The notes under the pieces were generated by a model. The model was not told where the DNA came from. It ran no database searches and worked only from the letters and a program-made list of their open reading frames with translations. DNA of 42,769 nt. It comes from Candidatus Peribacteria bacterium RIFOXYB1_FULL_54_35 (GTDB lineage Bacteria > Patescibacteriota > Gracilibacteria > Peribacterales > Peribacteraceae). Made by a program: the position numbers and the translations under genes. Of the stretch, positions 22,520 to 32,200 are shown piece after piece; position 1 is the first letter of the stretch, and every line of letters begins with the position of its first letter. The stretch covers positions 1-42,769 of the forward strand of contig MFYJ01000007.1 of assembly GCA_001787755.1 (NCBI GenBank), read 5' to 3'.

Positions 22520-23080
22520 ATGACAGTCGGCGTACTCGCATTGCAGGGGAACTTCGCGGACCATTGCCGTGTACTCCGGAACATCGGGTGTACCTGCGAG
22601 GAAGTGCGTTCGCTCCGCGAACTTGCTCTCGTTGACCGTCTCATCATCCCAGGGGGAGAGAGCACGGTCATTGGCAGGTTGCTCTTTGAGTCAGGACTTT
22701 CTCAGGAGATCATCAGCCGCCACAGGGAGGGAAGTCTCCCGGTGTTCGGCACGTGCGCTGGTGCCATCGTACTTGCGACGGAGGTTATGGGAGCTCCAGC
22801 CCCCTCACTCCGTCTCATGGACATGAGCATCGAACGCAACGCATACGGGCGGCAGCTGCAGAGCTTTCAGACGAATCTCGCTATTTGCGGTCATGCCACG
22901 CCTATACCGGTTTCTTTCATCAGGGCTCCGAAAATTGTGCGCACGGGTCCTTCAGTCGATGTTCTGGCAACGCACGGCGGACATCCGGTGCTGGTGCGAC
23001 AGGGAGATGTGCTGGCAGCCACATTCCATCCGGAAGTGCATGAGGAAGCAGTGCTCCACAGATTGTTCATGGAGATGTGA
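22520..23080 (+). CDS. pdxT: Pyridoxal 5'-phosphate synthase glutaminase, PdxT subunit
   Basis: Glutaminase that feeds ammonia to PdxS. 186 residues with IPGGESTVIGRLL near 45-57, nucleophile Cys in VFGTCAGAIVLA near 76-87, ERNAYGRQLQSF near 110-121, and the His-Glu pair in TFHPEVHEE near 168. The ATG at 22520 gives the standard MTVGVLALQGNF opening; a GTG six bases upstream is possible. Two bases after the pdxS stop, so one transcript. Confidence 0.96.
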   Translation: MTVGVLALQGNFADHCRVLRNIGCTCEEVRSLRELALVDRLIIPGGESTVIGRLLFESGLSQEIISRHREGSLPVFGTCAGAIVLATEVMGAPAPSLRLMDMSIERNAYGRQLQSFQTNLAICGHATPIPVSFIRAPKIVRTGPSVDVLATHGGHPVLVRQGDVLAATFHPEVHEEAVLHRLFMEM

Positions 23081-23097
23081 AGGGCGGAGATTTTCGG

Positions 23098-23103
23098 TAT
23101 ACT
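23098..23103 (+). promoter_or_regulatory. -10 box before the LysE-type gene
   Basis: TATACT, six bases before the GTG at 23110, with a TGTGAA 16 bases upstream as a weak -35 (23076-23081). The spacing predicts a leaderless message and favours the GTG at 23110 over the GTG at 23077. Confidence 0.45.
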
Positions 23104-23109
23104 TCTCCT

Positions 23110-23730
23110 GTGTCAGCGTTCCTCACCATTGCTGTCATCCATTTTCTGGCTGTTGTGAGTCCTGGTCCGGATTTTGCCATTGTGACCCGGAATAGCCTGA
23201 GTTATTCACGGAGGGACGGTGTTGCCACCGCGGCGGGGTGCGGACTGGGTATCCTTGTTCACGTTTCCTATTCGCTCCTCGGGATCGGATTCCTGATCTC
23301 GCGGTCCATTTTGCTTTTCACTATTATCAAGTACATTGGTGCTGCCTACCTTATCTACATCGGGTGGAAAGCACTGGTTTCGAAGTCAGAGGAGGTATCT
23401 GCCCTGTGTGCCCGGAAGCTGCGACCGATCACTCTGAGGCAAGCATTCTGCAATGGTTTCCTCACGAATGTTCTCAACCCGAAAGCGACACTGTTCATGC
23501 TGGCACTTTTTACGCAGGTGATCGAGCCTTCTACCCCCGTCGCTGTCCAGGCTTTCTATGGGATCTACATGGGCGTAGCTACATTCGTGTGGTTTTCATT
23601 TGTTGCTTCTGTTTTTTCTCTCCGCGCCATCAGGCAATGCCTCGGGGGCATCCAGTCAGGCATCGAACGTGCCATGGGTGCGGTGTTGATCGCTCTGGGT
23701 TTGAAAGTGGCACTTTCGGCGCAAGAATAG
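23110..23730 (+). CDS. LysE/RhtB-family amino-acid exporter
   Basis: Inner-membrane exporter of amino acids or analogues with about six membrane helices. From the GTG at 23110 there are 206 residues: AVVSPGPDFAIVTRNSL near 11-27 is the family signature, GCGLGILVHVSYSLLGIG and YIGAAYLIYIGWKAL follow, and GFLTNVLNPKATLFMLALF marks helix 4. An earlier GTG at 23077 overlaps the pdxT TGA (GTGA) and adds 11 polar residues; both starts are possible. Substrate unknown; placement after pdxST is compatible with export of an amino acid or PLP-related compound. Confidence 0.88.
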   Translation: MSAFLTIAVIHFLAVVSPGPDFAIVTRNSLSYSRRDGVATAAGCGLGILVHVSYSLLGIGFLISRSILLFTIIKYIGAAYLIYIGWKALVSKSEEVSALCARKLRPITLRQAFCNGFLTNVLNPKATLFMLALFTQVIEPSTPVAVQAFYGIYMGVATFVWFSFVASVFSLRAIRQCLGGIQSGIERAMGAVLIALGLKVALSAQE

Positions 23731-23773
23731 GAAAAGAGAGGAAACAGAGACAGGAGGGGAGGAAGAGGGTTGG

Positions 23774-24439
23774 CTACTTATCCTCTGCCTCCTTTTTCTC
23801 GTAGAGTGCCTCTTCCCGTTCCCGCACTTCCTGCCGGATGCACATGATGCGCTGTGCTCCCCGCCTGTAGCGGCACACAACCTCTGCTTCCTTCTGGAAA
23901 TCCTTCCTCTTCTCGAGTTTTTCACGGATTTCCCGTTCCACTGTCTGCATATCTGCTCTGCGGAGGGACCGGATATCTCCGTAATTTTCCAGATTCTCGC
24001 TTCTCCCACGGGTTTGCTGGCTTACACGATTGCGGACGTTATCGCCTGCGCGATTCTGGATGAACTGATTACTCGCATCTATTGTTCTCTGTGTCTGCGA
24101 GGAGCGTATACGCTCCGTACGCGACTGCTGTCGTTTCTCCTTCTGCCCAGCCAAACGGCTGATATCCTTCTGTTTTTTCACATTATTCACGCAACGGCGC
24201 ACGAGAAAGCGCAGGGGGTTATCCACTTCCCAGAGGTACCCGATGTTCCCCGTGGAGAACCGGATGGATTCCTCGTCGATTCCCACTGCTTTCATGCAAG
24301 CTGCTTCTGCTTCTGCCTCGGTTTCGAACGGCCCCTCCACTTCAAGGTATTTTTTCACTACCGGGCGGGCCGCGGACGACACGGCCGGGATGAGCAGCAT
24401 CAAGAGCATGCCGGTGGCAAGGAGAGAGCGGAGCTTCAT
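23774..24439 (-). CDS. Secreted basic/coiled protein of unknown function
   Basis: No family was recognised. The 221 residues begin with a signal peptide (MKLRSLLATGMLLMLLIPAV, cleavage after SSA). A compact segment follows with two Cys (CMKAV and RRCVNNV, about 47-80), then a Gln/Arg/Ser-rich stretch (about 85-145) and a charged helical end with two more Cys (VVCRYRRG, IMCIRQEV). The four cysteines could form two disulfides after export. Transcribed toward the LysE gene, convergent, 44 bases apart. Confidence 0.7.
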   Translation of the reverse strand: MKLRSLLATGMLLMLLIPAVSSAARPVVKKYLEVEGPFETEAEAEAACMKAVGIDEESIRFSTGNIGYLWEVDNPLRFLVRRCVNNVKKQKDISRLAGQKEKRQQSRTERIRSSQTQRTIDASNQFIQNRAGDNVRNRVSQQTRGRSENLENYGDIRSLRRADMQTVEREIREKLEKRKDFQKEAEVVCRYRRGAQRIMCIRQEVREREEALYEKKEAEDK

Positions 24440-24528
24440 AAGGGGAGGAGGGTGCTCACCATTGTGCTCGAAGGACGCTTTTCACGCAAACGCATCCTGT
24501 TGGCACAGCTCTGAAACCTGACATAGAT

Positions 24529-26397
24529 TCAAAGGACTGTCCCGGGAGCATCACCTCCGCCGGACGGTGATTCCTGCACCGGCAGAAGGACGATTTCCCC
24601 GTTGGCATCCCCCTGTCCTGCGGGGAGATACTTTTTCCCTTCATCTATGAAGAGTAGTGCACAGAGATGCTCCTGCTGTGCAAACGGCAATGGTTTCTCC
24701 GTCATACTCACGAACCGGATGTCTGCCCCCATCTGTTTCGCTCTCACAAAAAGCGGGTATTGATAGTGCGAGAGCACACCGACCTTGTGGCATTCCATTC
24801 GCATCAATTCGTCGATTGCATGTTCGTATGCGGCTTGCTTCTTGGGGCCGATATCGTAGAAATACTGCAGCCATCTGTCAGTTGTGAGGGTGGAGGGGGC
24901 ACCCTTTCCCATCAGGAGTGTGTTGGGAACAATGGGGTTTAAGTCGCTGAAAAGCAGAGCGGGGATCGCCGTGACGTACAGAAATGCCGCAATAAATCGC
25001 AGCCATTTTCCGGGGATGGCCGTGGCAAACGCTATACCTACGGAGGGTGCGGCGAGCATGAGGAAAGGCATGTGGAGTCTTGTTCCGTAAGGACTCCATC
25101 TGAGGAATGACCAGGTGATCACAAGACAGCCGAGAATGGCACCCAGGTACCAATAGTGCTGCTTTTTCTTGGGGAGGGAGAGCAGCGGCACGCTCATAAC
25201 ACTGAGAAGAATGAGAAGGGAATGGAATGGGTTTCCGGCAGATACTTCATGCGTTTGGGTTATGGGGATGTTGAATCCGCGGGATGCGGCGTTCGTGTGA
25301 TCGAGTTCCACGTGCATCATTGCATGTATGTTCTGCACGGTGCGTTCAGCAAACGGATTGCCGACCATGAGTAATCCGGTTTCGAGGGAGGCATTCTTCA
25401 GAATATTCGAAGCGACAAATGCCGGAGAAAATTCAGTGTTGATGTTTATTGCCCTATCCCTTTCTGGAGCGAGGAAGTGCCCGAAGCTTTCGATATTGCG
25501 GAGGTAATGCGCAGCATTCAAGCTCAATGCGATACTGCCGACTATCAGTGTATGGCGGAGAAGGCGGGTTGGTCGTTTCCGGAGCGAAATGGCATACCAG
25601 AGGATAAGCACAGGGGCGAAAAAATAGGCATTCGATTTTGTGAGTAAGCTGAGCCCGAGCACTATTCCTATGCGAAGAGCGTTTGCCGGAGATTGGCTGC
25701 ATCTATCCCTGAGGATGAGATATGCCAGCATGAGCAACCAGAAGGTCACCGTATGTGTCGCTGTAGCATTGGTAGACTGCAGTATCCCTATGGGGAGTGT
25801 CGCAGCGAAGACCAGCGCAAAGCGTACTGCCTTCCGCTCTGCTCCGAGCTCTCTGGCGATGAGTGCTACCAGGAAGAGCGAGCCGGCGAATGCGAGCCAC
25901 TGGGGCATGTGGGCGAGCCGGTCTGAGTCTGTGAGGAGAGAGAGCTGTGCAATGAGGTACTCTGCCAGTGGCGGCATGTACAGCTGCCGCAGGTCGGGTG
26001 CAGGAGCAGGATAGTGTGCAACGGATTGGTGCTGCACCCAGTACGCCACTCTCGTCATGTGGTAGCCGAGTGAGTCGTAAGTGTTCGGTGGTGTAGAGAG
26101 CGCGATAGCGAAGGTGACAAAGAGGATTGTTCCTATGAGGATGGCGGTGATCGCCTCCCCCCGGAGTATGTTTCTGGTGTTCAAGAGGAATGATCTGCAC
26201 TGTTTCCGGAGCTTCTTGCCAAAGAACAACCATCCAGCGATGCCCACGATGCTCCACAGGAATACCACCCATGGTGCATTCAGCGCATGAAACAGAGAGA
26301 GAAGTTCTGTGATGCCTACAATGGCCGCTCCAAAGAATAGTGTGATATCAACGAGGAGGGGCACTTCGAACAAGTGTTCCTTTTCATCTGTTCGCAT
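24529..26397 (-). CDS. GT-C membrane glycosyltransferase (PMT/ArnT-like)
   Basis: Multi-pass transferase using a polyprenyl-phosphate sugar outside the membrane. 622 residues with about 11-13 hydrophobic helices, then a soluble C-terminal domain (about 490-622). The first outer loop holds STPPNTYDSLGYHMTRVAYW (about 100-119), with an Asp at the usual GT-C catalytic position and a Tyr-x-Met-Pro-Pro-Leu-Ala-Glu-Tyr motif (YMPPLAEY) shortly after. The lipid donor would depend on UppS. It probably glycosylates surface proteins or glycans. Upstream neighbour is an MFS transporter, 39 bases away. Confidence 0.82.
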   Translation of the reverse strand: MRTDEKEHLFEVPLLVDITLFFGAAIVGITELLSLFHALNAPWVVFLWSIVGIAGWLFFGKKLRKQCRSFLLNTRNILRGEAITAILIGTILFVTFAIALSTPPNTYDSLGYHMTRVAYWVQHQSVAHYPAPAPDLRQLYMPPLAEYLIAQLSLLTDSDRLAHMPQWLAFAGSLFLVALIARELGAERKAVRFALVFAATLPIGILQSTNATATHTVTFWLLMLAYLILRDRCSQSPANALRIGIVLGLSLLTKSNAYFFAPVLILWYAISLRKRPTRLLRHTLIVGSIALSLNAAHYLRNIESFGHFLAPERDRAININTEFSPAFVASNILKNASLETGLLMVGNPFAERTVQNIHAMMHVELDHTNAASRGFNIPITQTHEVSAGNPFHSLLILLSVMSVPLLSLPKKKQHYWYLGAILGCLVITWSFLRWSPYGTRLHMPFLMLAAPSVGIAFATAIPGKWLRFIAAFLYVTAIPALLFSDLNPIVPNTLLMGKGAPSTLTTDRWLQYFYDIGPKKQAAYEHAIDELMRMECHKVGVLSHYQYPLFVRAKQMGADIRFVSMTEKPLPFAQQEHLCALLFIDEGKKYLPAGQGDANGEIVLLPVQESPSGGGDAPGTVL

Positions 26398-26436
26398 AGG
26401 TGCATCCTAGCTGGAGGGGGACTGCGATGCTACTTC

Positions 26437-27591
26437 TCAGAAGAAGAGGATCGGCAGCGCACTCACGCTTCCGATGAAGAAGGAAGTCCGAATGCCATTG
26501 GTGAGGAACATCAGTCCAAGGAAGAGCATCGCACGTCCGAAGAGGAGAGAGAACTCTTTGAACGCAAAGAATTCGAGTGGCGAATTACTCTCTTTTGCCG
26601 ATTCGTTGACGATGCACTCAAATGGAACATCCACGAGTATTTTCACCGTTGCGGCAATCACGGCTAGGTAGACGAGGAGTGTGGAATGGATGGCAATGCC
26701 GAGGACGGCGAGCATGACTGCCGTCGCGACGACGCCGATGCGCAGGACAGTACGTTTCCCGAGCCTGTCCACGCTGTGGCCGATTTTCATGGCGCAGAAT
26801 ACATTGCAGAGAGTGATGGCAGACATTGCGGTACCCAGGAAGACAACGTCGCTTCTGCCGAGGAACAGGGCAATCGGAAGAACGGCGAAGAATATGAATC
26901 CTTTTATGCCGTAGAGATTGAGCATGAGGAACATTTTCCGGTGGGTGCGGAAGTAGTGCCGGAAGTTTGTGAGCCGGAAATGCGGGTGGTCCATGTTGCC
27001 CTCCACGAATGCGATGGGCACGACGGAGAATACGAGTACGAGGGAGACGATGGTGTAGAGCATGGCATAGCCAAACGTCATGACCACCCATCCTCCAGCA
27101 AGTGGGCCAAAGATTGTTCCCAGTGTGGGGAGAGCAATGAATTTGCTGGTTTGTGCTCCTTCGTGTCTGCGGGACATTACCTGCGTGAACAGGGAACTAA
27201 TGGAGAGTGTGTAAAGGCAGGAGGAGATCCCAAGCAGCACGGCGGGGAAGAGGTAGTACGCTTGCAGGGAAACATTGGAGTTCATGGCACCGAGGTAGAC
27301 AAGCGCTACCACGAGAATAGGTGTGCGCAGGAGCACGACTTCCTTGATACCAACGCGGCTGATGATCATGCCGAAGAGAGGTGCCAGCAATCCAAAACAC
27401 ACCCATTCGACGAGGAGGAAGAGGAATGTTTGGGGGAGGGTAAATCCCAACTGCAGCAGCTGTATGGGCACGAAGACAGAAATCATGGAAATGGCGATGG
27501 ATTTCACAACCAGGTGCACGTAGATACCCCGGAGCTCCTCCTTCATCTGGCAGACTTTACTGATGTGGTGCTGGTGTTGTTTGGTGTACAT
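26437..27591 (-). CDS. Major facilitator superfamily transporter
   Basis: 384 residues with about 12 hydrophobic segments, shorter than many MFS proteins (400+). The inter-domain region has VEGNMDHPHFRLTNFRHYFR near residue 200, and the helix 2-3 loop has GMIISRVGIKEVVLL as the MFS motif A equivalent. Substrate not identifiable. The ATG at 27589-27591 follows a TATACT box by five bases (27597-27602), consistent with leaderless expression; a later Met (MKEELRG, residue 16) is an alternative start. Confidence 0.85.
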   Translation of the reverse strand: MYTKQHQHHISKVCQMKEELRGIYVHLVVKSIAISMISVFVPIQLLQLGFTLPQTFLFLLVEWVCFGLLAPLFGMIISRVGIKEVVLLRTPILVVALVYLGAMNSNVSLQAYYLFPAVLLGISSCLYTLSISSLFTQVMSRRHEGAQTSKFIALPTLGTIFGPLAGGWVVMTFGYAMLYTIVSLVLVFSVVPIAFVEGNMDHPHFRLTNFRHYFRTHRKMFLMLNLYGIKGFIFFAVLPIALFLGRSDVVFLGTAMSAITLCNVFCAMKIGHSVDRLGKRTVLRIGVVATAVMLAVLGIAIHSTLLVYLAVIAATVKILVDVPFECIVNESAKESNSPLEFFAFKEFSLLFGRAMLFLGLMFLTNGIRTSFFIGSVSALPILFF

Positions 27592-27916
27592 GTATCAGTA
27601 TATTTTACCACTTTTTCGTTTTTTTGGGTACTATGAGGCTCGTAATCGATCACTCACTCGAATCATCTCTGGGGTGCGTTTTTATCGGTTATTTCTTTTT
27701 CTTTCTTTTTCCACCTTTTTCCGGCGAAAAAGGTGGAGCCAAAAACGCCGGCGCGCCAAAGCTCCTCCTCCCGGCCCCGTGCCTCCTTGTCGGCTTCTAC
27801 AAGGATTCAGAGCCGACTCGTCGGCATGCTGCTCTGCAGCAGGGCCTTCCCCTTCACCCCCGTGGCGCGCCACCCCCACATCTATTAAGAGGAAGTCAGG
27901 AGTGGTGAGTGGTTAC
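27592..27916. other. Structured, GC-rich intergenic region
   Basis: No gene supported in these 325 bases. A near-perfect stem CCACCTTTTTC (27711-27721) / GAAAAAGGTGG (27726-27736) is preceded by a long pyrimidine tract. GGCGCGCC occurs twice, once inside the 12-base palindrome GTGGCGCGCCAC near 27862. GTCGGCT/AGCCGAC and GCTGC/GCAGC hairpins lie between. The region separates the dehydrogenase stop from the MFS promoter; the 27711 stem is not followed by a T-run in the direction of the dehydrogenase transcript. Confidence 0.6.
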
Positions 27917-28870
27917 TCACGTCCGTGGTTTCACCGTGTGCTCCGGCTCCTTCCCGGCCAGGAACTGATCGATGGACTCGAAACAGTCGATATACATGTT
28001 CTTCATGCTGTCATCTGCGTAGAACGCAATGTGCGGCGTGGAGACGACGTTCGGGAGCTTGATGAGTTCTTTGTTCTCCTTGAAATTCTGCTCGTGCTCC
28101 AGCACGTCGAGCAGCGCGTGAGCAACCTTGCCGCTTTTCAGAGCTTTGAGCAGGGCATCGGAATCTATGAGGGAGCCGCGGGCGGTGTTCACCAGCACCA
28201 CGCCTTTGCGCATAGCTGCGAAGGCTTTTGCATTGATGATGTGCTCCGTCTCTTTGAGGGCAGGTATGTGCAGCGTGATGATGTCGCTCTGCGAGAACAG
28301 TTCCGGGAGTTCCACGTATGTCACACCGAGGAGGTCTTCCAGTTCGGCGACGCGTGCATGGTCATTCGCAAGGATTTTCATGCCAAAACCGTGTGCAATC
28401 TGCGCCACGCGGCGCCCGATCTTCCCCGTTCCCACAATGCCGATGGTCTTCCCGCGAAGCGCCATGCCGCGCAGGCCATGGTAGTCGAATGTGCCTCCCT
28501 CCACGCGGTCGTCCGCTTCCGCAATATGGCGGAGGGCACTGAGGAGCAGGGCGAAAACATGCTCTGCAATGACATGCGAACCGTAGTCCGGAACGTTGCA
28601 GACCGTAATGCCGCGTTTCCTGCACTCTTCCATGTCGATGTGGTCGTACCCCACAGAGCGTGCTGCAACCAGTTTGAGCTTCGGGAGTGCATCGAGATCT
28701 TTCTTCGTCAGTTGTGAGTAAATGAATGTGGAGAGGATTTCTGCGTTCTTGCACCGCTCCAACACACCTTTGTCCTGGAGTTTTTCTGAGAGGACAAGAC
28801 TTTTTCGGTATTTTGTCTGTACCTCTTTATTATCATCGGACTCTACCTCGAGAAAAACAATGCTGCTCAT
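27917..28870 (-). CDS. D-2-hydroxyacid dehydrogenase (D-lactate dehydrogenase-like)
   Basis: NAD-dependent reduction of a 2-keto acid. 317 residues from the ATG at 28870: ARSVGYDHIDMEECRKRGI near 72-90, Rossmann fingerprint IGIVGTGKIGRRVAQ near 144-158, VNTARGSLIDSDAL near 225-238 with the substrate Arg, and STPHIAFYADDSM near 285-297 with the catalytic His; the Glu partner is in LDVLEHEQNF. The form of the His motif resembles D-lactate dehydrogenase. An ATG seven codons upstream lies at the promoter -10 and was rejected. Likely the fermentative step for this cell, by inference. Confidence 0.93.
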   Translation of the reverse strand: MSSIVFLEVESDDNKEVQTKYRKSLVLSEKLQDKGVLERCKNAEILSTFIYSQLTKKDLDALPKLKLVAARSVGYDHIDMEECRKRGITVCNVPDYGSHVIAEHVFALLLSALRHIAEADDRVEGGTFDYHGLRGMALRGKTIGIVGTGKIGRRVAQIAHGFGMKILANDHARVAELEDLLGVTYVELPELFSQSDIITLHIPALKETEHIINAKAFAAMRKGVVLVNTARGSLIDSDALLKALKSGKVAHALLDVLEHEQNFKENKELIKLPNVVSTPHIAFYADDSMKNMYIDCFESIDQFLAGKEPEHTVKPRT

Positions 28871-28893
28871 AGGAAAGGGGAGGAGTTGCATCT

Positions 28894-28924
28894 ATCATAC
28901 CACTTCGCGTTTAAACGATTCCAA
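28894..28924 (-). promoter_or_regulatory. Promoter of the D-2-hydroxyacid dehydrogenase
   Basis: On the minus strand TTGGAA (28924-28919), 19 bases ending in TGG, TATGAT (28899-28894). Transcription would begin near 28887, after the upstream ATG, which supports the start at 28870. The leader before it is pyrimidine-rich (CTCCTCCCCTTTCCT), not a Shine-Dalgarno. Confidence 0.5.
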
Positions 28925-28977
28925 TGCACCGCAGTTTGGCAGCAGCAATTGCTGATTCGTACAAACGCTACGCGGTA

Positions 28978-29021
28978 CCCTCCTTCGCCTGCGAGCTTCG
29001 GACGGGCAGGCGAGAGGAGGG
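28978..29021 (+). repeat. Nested hairpin, dispersed repeat family
   Basis: CCCTCC (28978-28983) pairs with GGAGGG (29016-29021), and CGCCTGC (28986-28992) pairs with GCAGGCG (29006-29012). The left part and loop (CCTCCTTCGC ... AGCTTCGGACGGG) match 42685-42717 closely, which marks a dispersed repeat family. Confidence 0.65.
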
Positions 29022-29224
29022 AGTTTCCGTTCTCAGGAACAGTATCCATGTAATTGCAACTTGGCATCATCATGCAATAGCCTTTCTTTGTGAAGGGATT
29101 CTTGGTAGAGGAGATCCTTCTGCACTGCTGTATTCATGCCTTCTGTATAAATTTGTTATATGAAAGACACTTGAATACTTAGCTTGGCAAACTATGCTGC
29201 TATCGTACGTTTCCCGCTCTCCCT

Positions 29225-32200
29225 ATGCGCCTCACCCGCATTCTGGTCCTGAGCTGCATTGTTCTTCTCCTTCCCATGCAGGGGGTGCACGCCCAGGGCA
29301 GTTTTTTTGATGTGTTTTTTGATCTTGATTCGCAGCCGGGGCAACTCGATCTCCCGCCATTTGGCGAGATTTCCCCCCCGTCGCCGGATATGTCTCAGTT
29401 CGAGAGCTTCTTCGGTATCTTCTCTCAGATCAATATTCCAGAGCGTACGGAATGTAATCCCTGTGATGTACTGAAGGCAGAACTCGAGGCGGCACAGGAA
29501 GAAGCTGCGGAGCTTGAGGATGCTTTTCGCGATGTGTATTCCTCTCTTCATGAGGCATCTCAGGAGCGTGTGCGTCTGGAGCGGTCTCTCCGGGAAGCGG
29601 AGCATCTTCTCAGTGATCTCACCGATCCCCGCAGTTGGGCAGAGTCCGGTGGGAAGCGTATCGATACATCTGATCTGCGTGTCATGGAAACATACAATGC
29701 AGAGCTGTGGGAGTCCTATAAGTCTGGTCTCATAACGTCGAATGACTACCAGCAGCGTCTTACTCAGGGGTTAACCGGCGAGGAACGGGAGGGAAGGAGA
29801 CAGGAAATGATCAAGAATATCCGCAAGCAGGTAAAGGATCTCAAGGGGCAGCTCAAGGAGACGAAGGAGAAGGAACAAGGTTTTTCTGAGCAGGCAGATG
29901 CGCTTGAGGAACTGTTTACTGCAGTGCGGGAACGCACCGAGGATCTTCTGCGGAAGCTTGAAGAATGCTTGAAGCGGTGCACGGAGGAGCAGGTGAACGT
30001 GATCGATGACTTCGGTATGGGGCAGGCGGAGGGGCCGAACCTGCTCGAGCGCCTCTTTGGCTGGATAGTGGGCTATGAGCCGGAACCGCCGGCAGATACG
30101 CCCGCGGATGATCTTGGCTTCCCACCGCTGGATGTTCCATTGCCGTCGGCATTGTTCCCCCCCGGTTTCCTTGATTCGCTGTCCATTCCTCCCTCGTCAG
30201 GCTTCAGTCCCGAGATTGTTCTTCCCCCGTTCCCGCTTGTCCTGCCGGAGTGTGCCGAGTGTGATGAACTTCTCCAGATGATTCAGGAGATGGAAGATGA
30301 ACTGGAGGCGGTTGTAGAAGATTTGGATACTCTGAATGACGAACTTCTGGAGGCTCTGCTTGATGAGCACAATGCAGAACGGAGGCGGGATGAAGCGCAG
30401 AAACGACTCGAAGCATTTACGAATCCGCGGTCATCGGCTCAGTCAGGCGGCCGCAGCATCACTTCCGCCGATCTTGAGGTCATGCGGGACTACAACCGCA
30501 GCCTCTGGCAGCAGTACCGCAGCGGAGACCTTACCGCACAGGAGCTTGAGCAGAAGTGGGAGGAAGGGCTTCCAGATGCTGAGCGTGAGCAGATGAAGGA
30601 GCAGCAGAAACAGGAGCTCGAGCAAGAACTTGCGGACGCGCAGAAGGAACTGGAAGAGGCAAGTGCGCGTGTGAAGAATCTTCTGCAACTTTTCAATGAA
30701 ACACTCGAAGTAGTGAATGATCTTCTTGAGGAGCTGCAGGAACTGGAGGAGGAGTATGATGAGTGCATACAGGAGTGCACCGAAGAGAAAGAAATAAAGC
30801 TCGGTGGTTTTGGCGTGTTCCTTTCCCTGCCGGATGGTCTCCAGGATGGATCGGAGTCTGGTGCCGGCGGCACAGTGACATTCGGCGACGGAGTGGTGAT
30901 ACAACCGGGGCAACCGATCGATGTCAATGATCTTCTCAAAAAGTCGGATCAGTTCGATCCGCAGACGGGAGAATTGGATCTGGGTGGGATAAAGTTTGAG
31001 TTCGACGATCAGAATTATCTCGTCCCCAGTGGCGGAGAAGCTGATGTTTCTCTCGGTCTGCCCGAGGAGAGAGAAGACAAAGGGTTTTTCTGTGGTACTT
31101 TCGGGCTTTTCTGCCCAAAGGCGGAAGAGCTTCCCCCGCTGGCATTCGGTGATTTTGTTGGTTGTGTCGTTTCAGGATCTCAGGACCCATCGTGCACGCC
31201 ATTTGATGCGAATGAGGATGGTGCAGTGGATCTTGCGGATGCGGGAATGTTCCATCCCTTCCTGCAAGGCCCGGGATCGATGGAGATTGATCTGAACATC
31301 CATGGCATGGATGGTAACGACGCAGTCAGTGTTCCAGATCTGCAGTTATTCGGTGACTGTCTCAGGGGGGCACCGGGCACCTGTGATGGGTTGGGTGTTA
31401 CGCTCCGTGGAGGCGGAGGAGAGGACACGCCGTTCGGGGTGGGGGATTTTGGGCTCGGCTTGAGTGGAGGCCCGGGGAACGACATTCTCTTCAGCGATCC
31501 ACTGGATAATCTTATTGGAGTCCAGGGCAATGATAATCTGGCGGGAGGTCCGTTCCCTCCGGATTTCTTTGGGCCGGGATCCGGTCCTCTCGATGATTTC
31601 CATCTCTTCGGGCCCGGAGGGGAACCGATTCCGGTGCCTCAACTACCGGTGCCCGGGCAGATGCAGAATTTTGGAGGATGTCTGGACGGCTCCCTCACGA
31701 ATGGTGTGTGTCAGGAAGTGCCCATTCTCCGTGTAGATCTCCAGCCCGGCGAGAAGCTGCAGTGCAGCGTGACAGTCATTCGGGTTGGGAACAAACGGAT
31801 TATCATTGTGAAGTGCAGGAAGGTCAGGGAGGGGGTCCAGTGTCCGCGGGAGCAGTATCCCACTGCAGATACCTGCCGCAATGCGTGCCCCCGTGGTCAG
31901 GAATGTGTGCTCAATGAACAAACGAAGTGTTTCACATGCATGCCGGCGGTTCCTGCGTGTCCTGATCTTGCCTACACGGAACAGTCTGTTTGCCAGCGTG
32001 AGTGTATGCAGGGGCAGTGCCAAGCAAGGAATGTGGAGGGTGCCCAGTGTTACTTCTGCGTACCTGTAGAGTATCCGGATGATTGCGTGGGGAATGGACT
32101 CTTCAATGACACAACCAGTTGCCTGCTTGAGTGTGAGAGCCAGTCGTGCGTTGTGACGGATGATGGCTGTGTGCAATGTCTCCCGCTGGATCATGAAGAT

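Larger units (their letters stand above)
28871..29224. other. Divergent intergenic region before the giant gene
   Basis: About 350 bases holding the dehydrogenase promoter (28894-28924), a nested hairpin (28978-29021), and AT-rich sequence near 29140-29200 with several possible -10 boxes. TGC TATCGT (29198-29206) is the best extended -10 for the plus-strand giant gene; TTGGCA at 29184 is too close to serve it as a -35. No gene is supported. Confidence 0.5.

Noticed and set aside
27563-28717. 384-codon open frame on the plus strand
   Set aside because: It spans the non-coding hairpin region and then runs antisense to the dehydrogenase.
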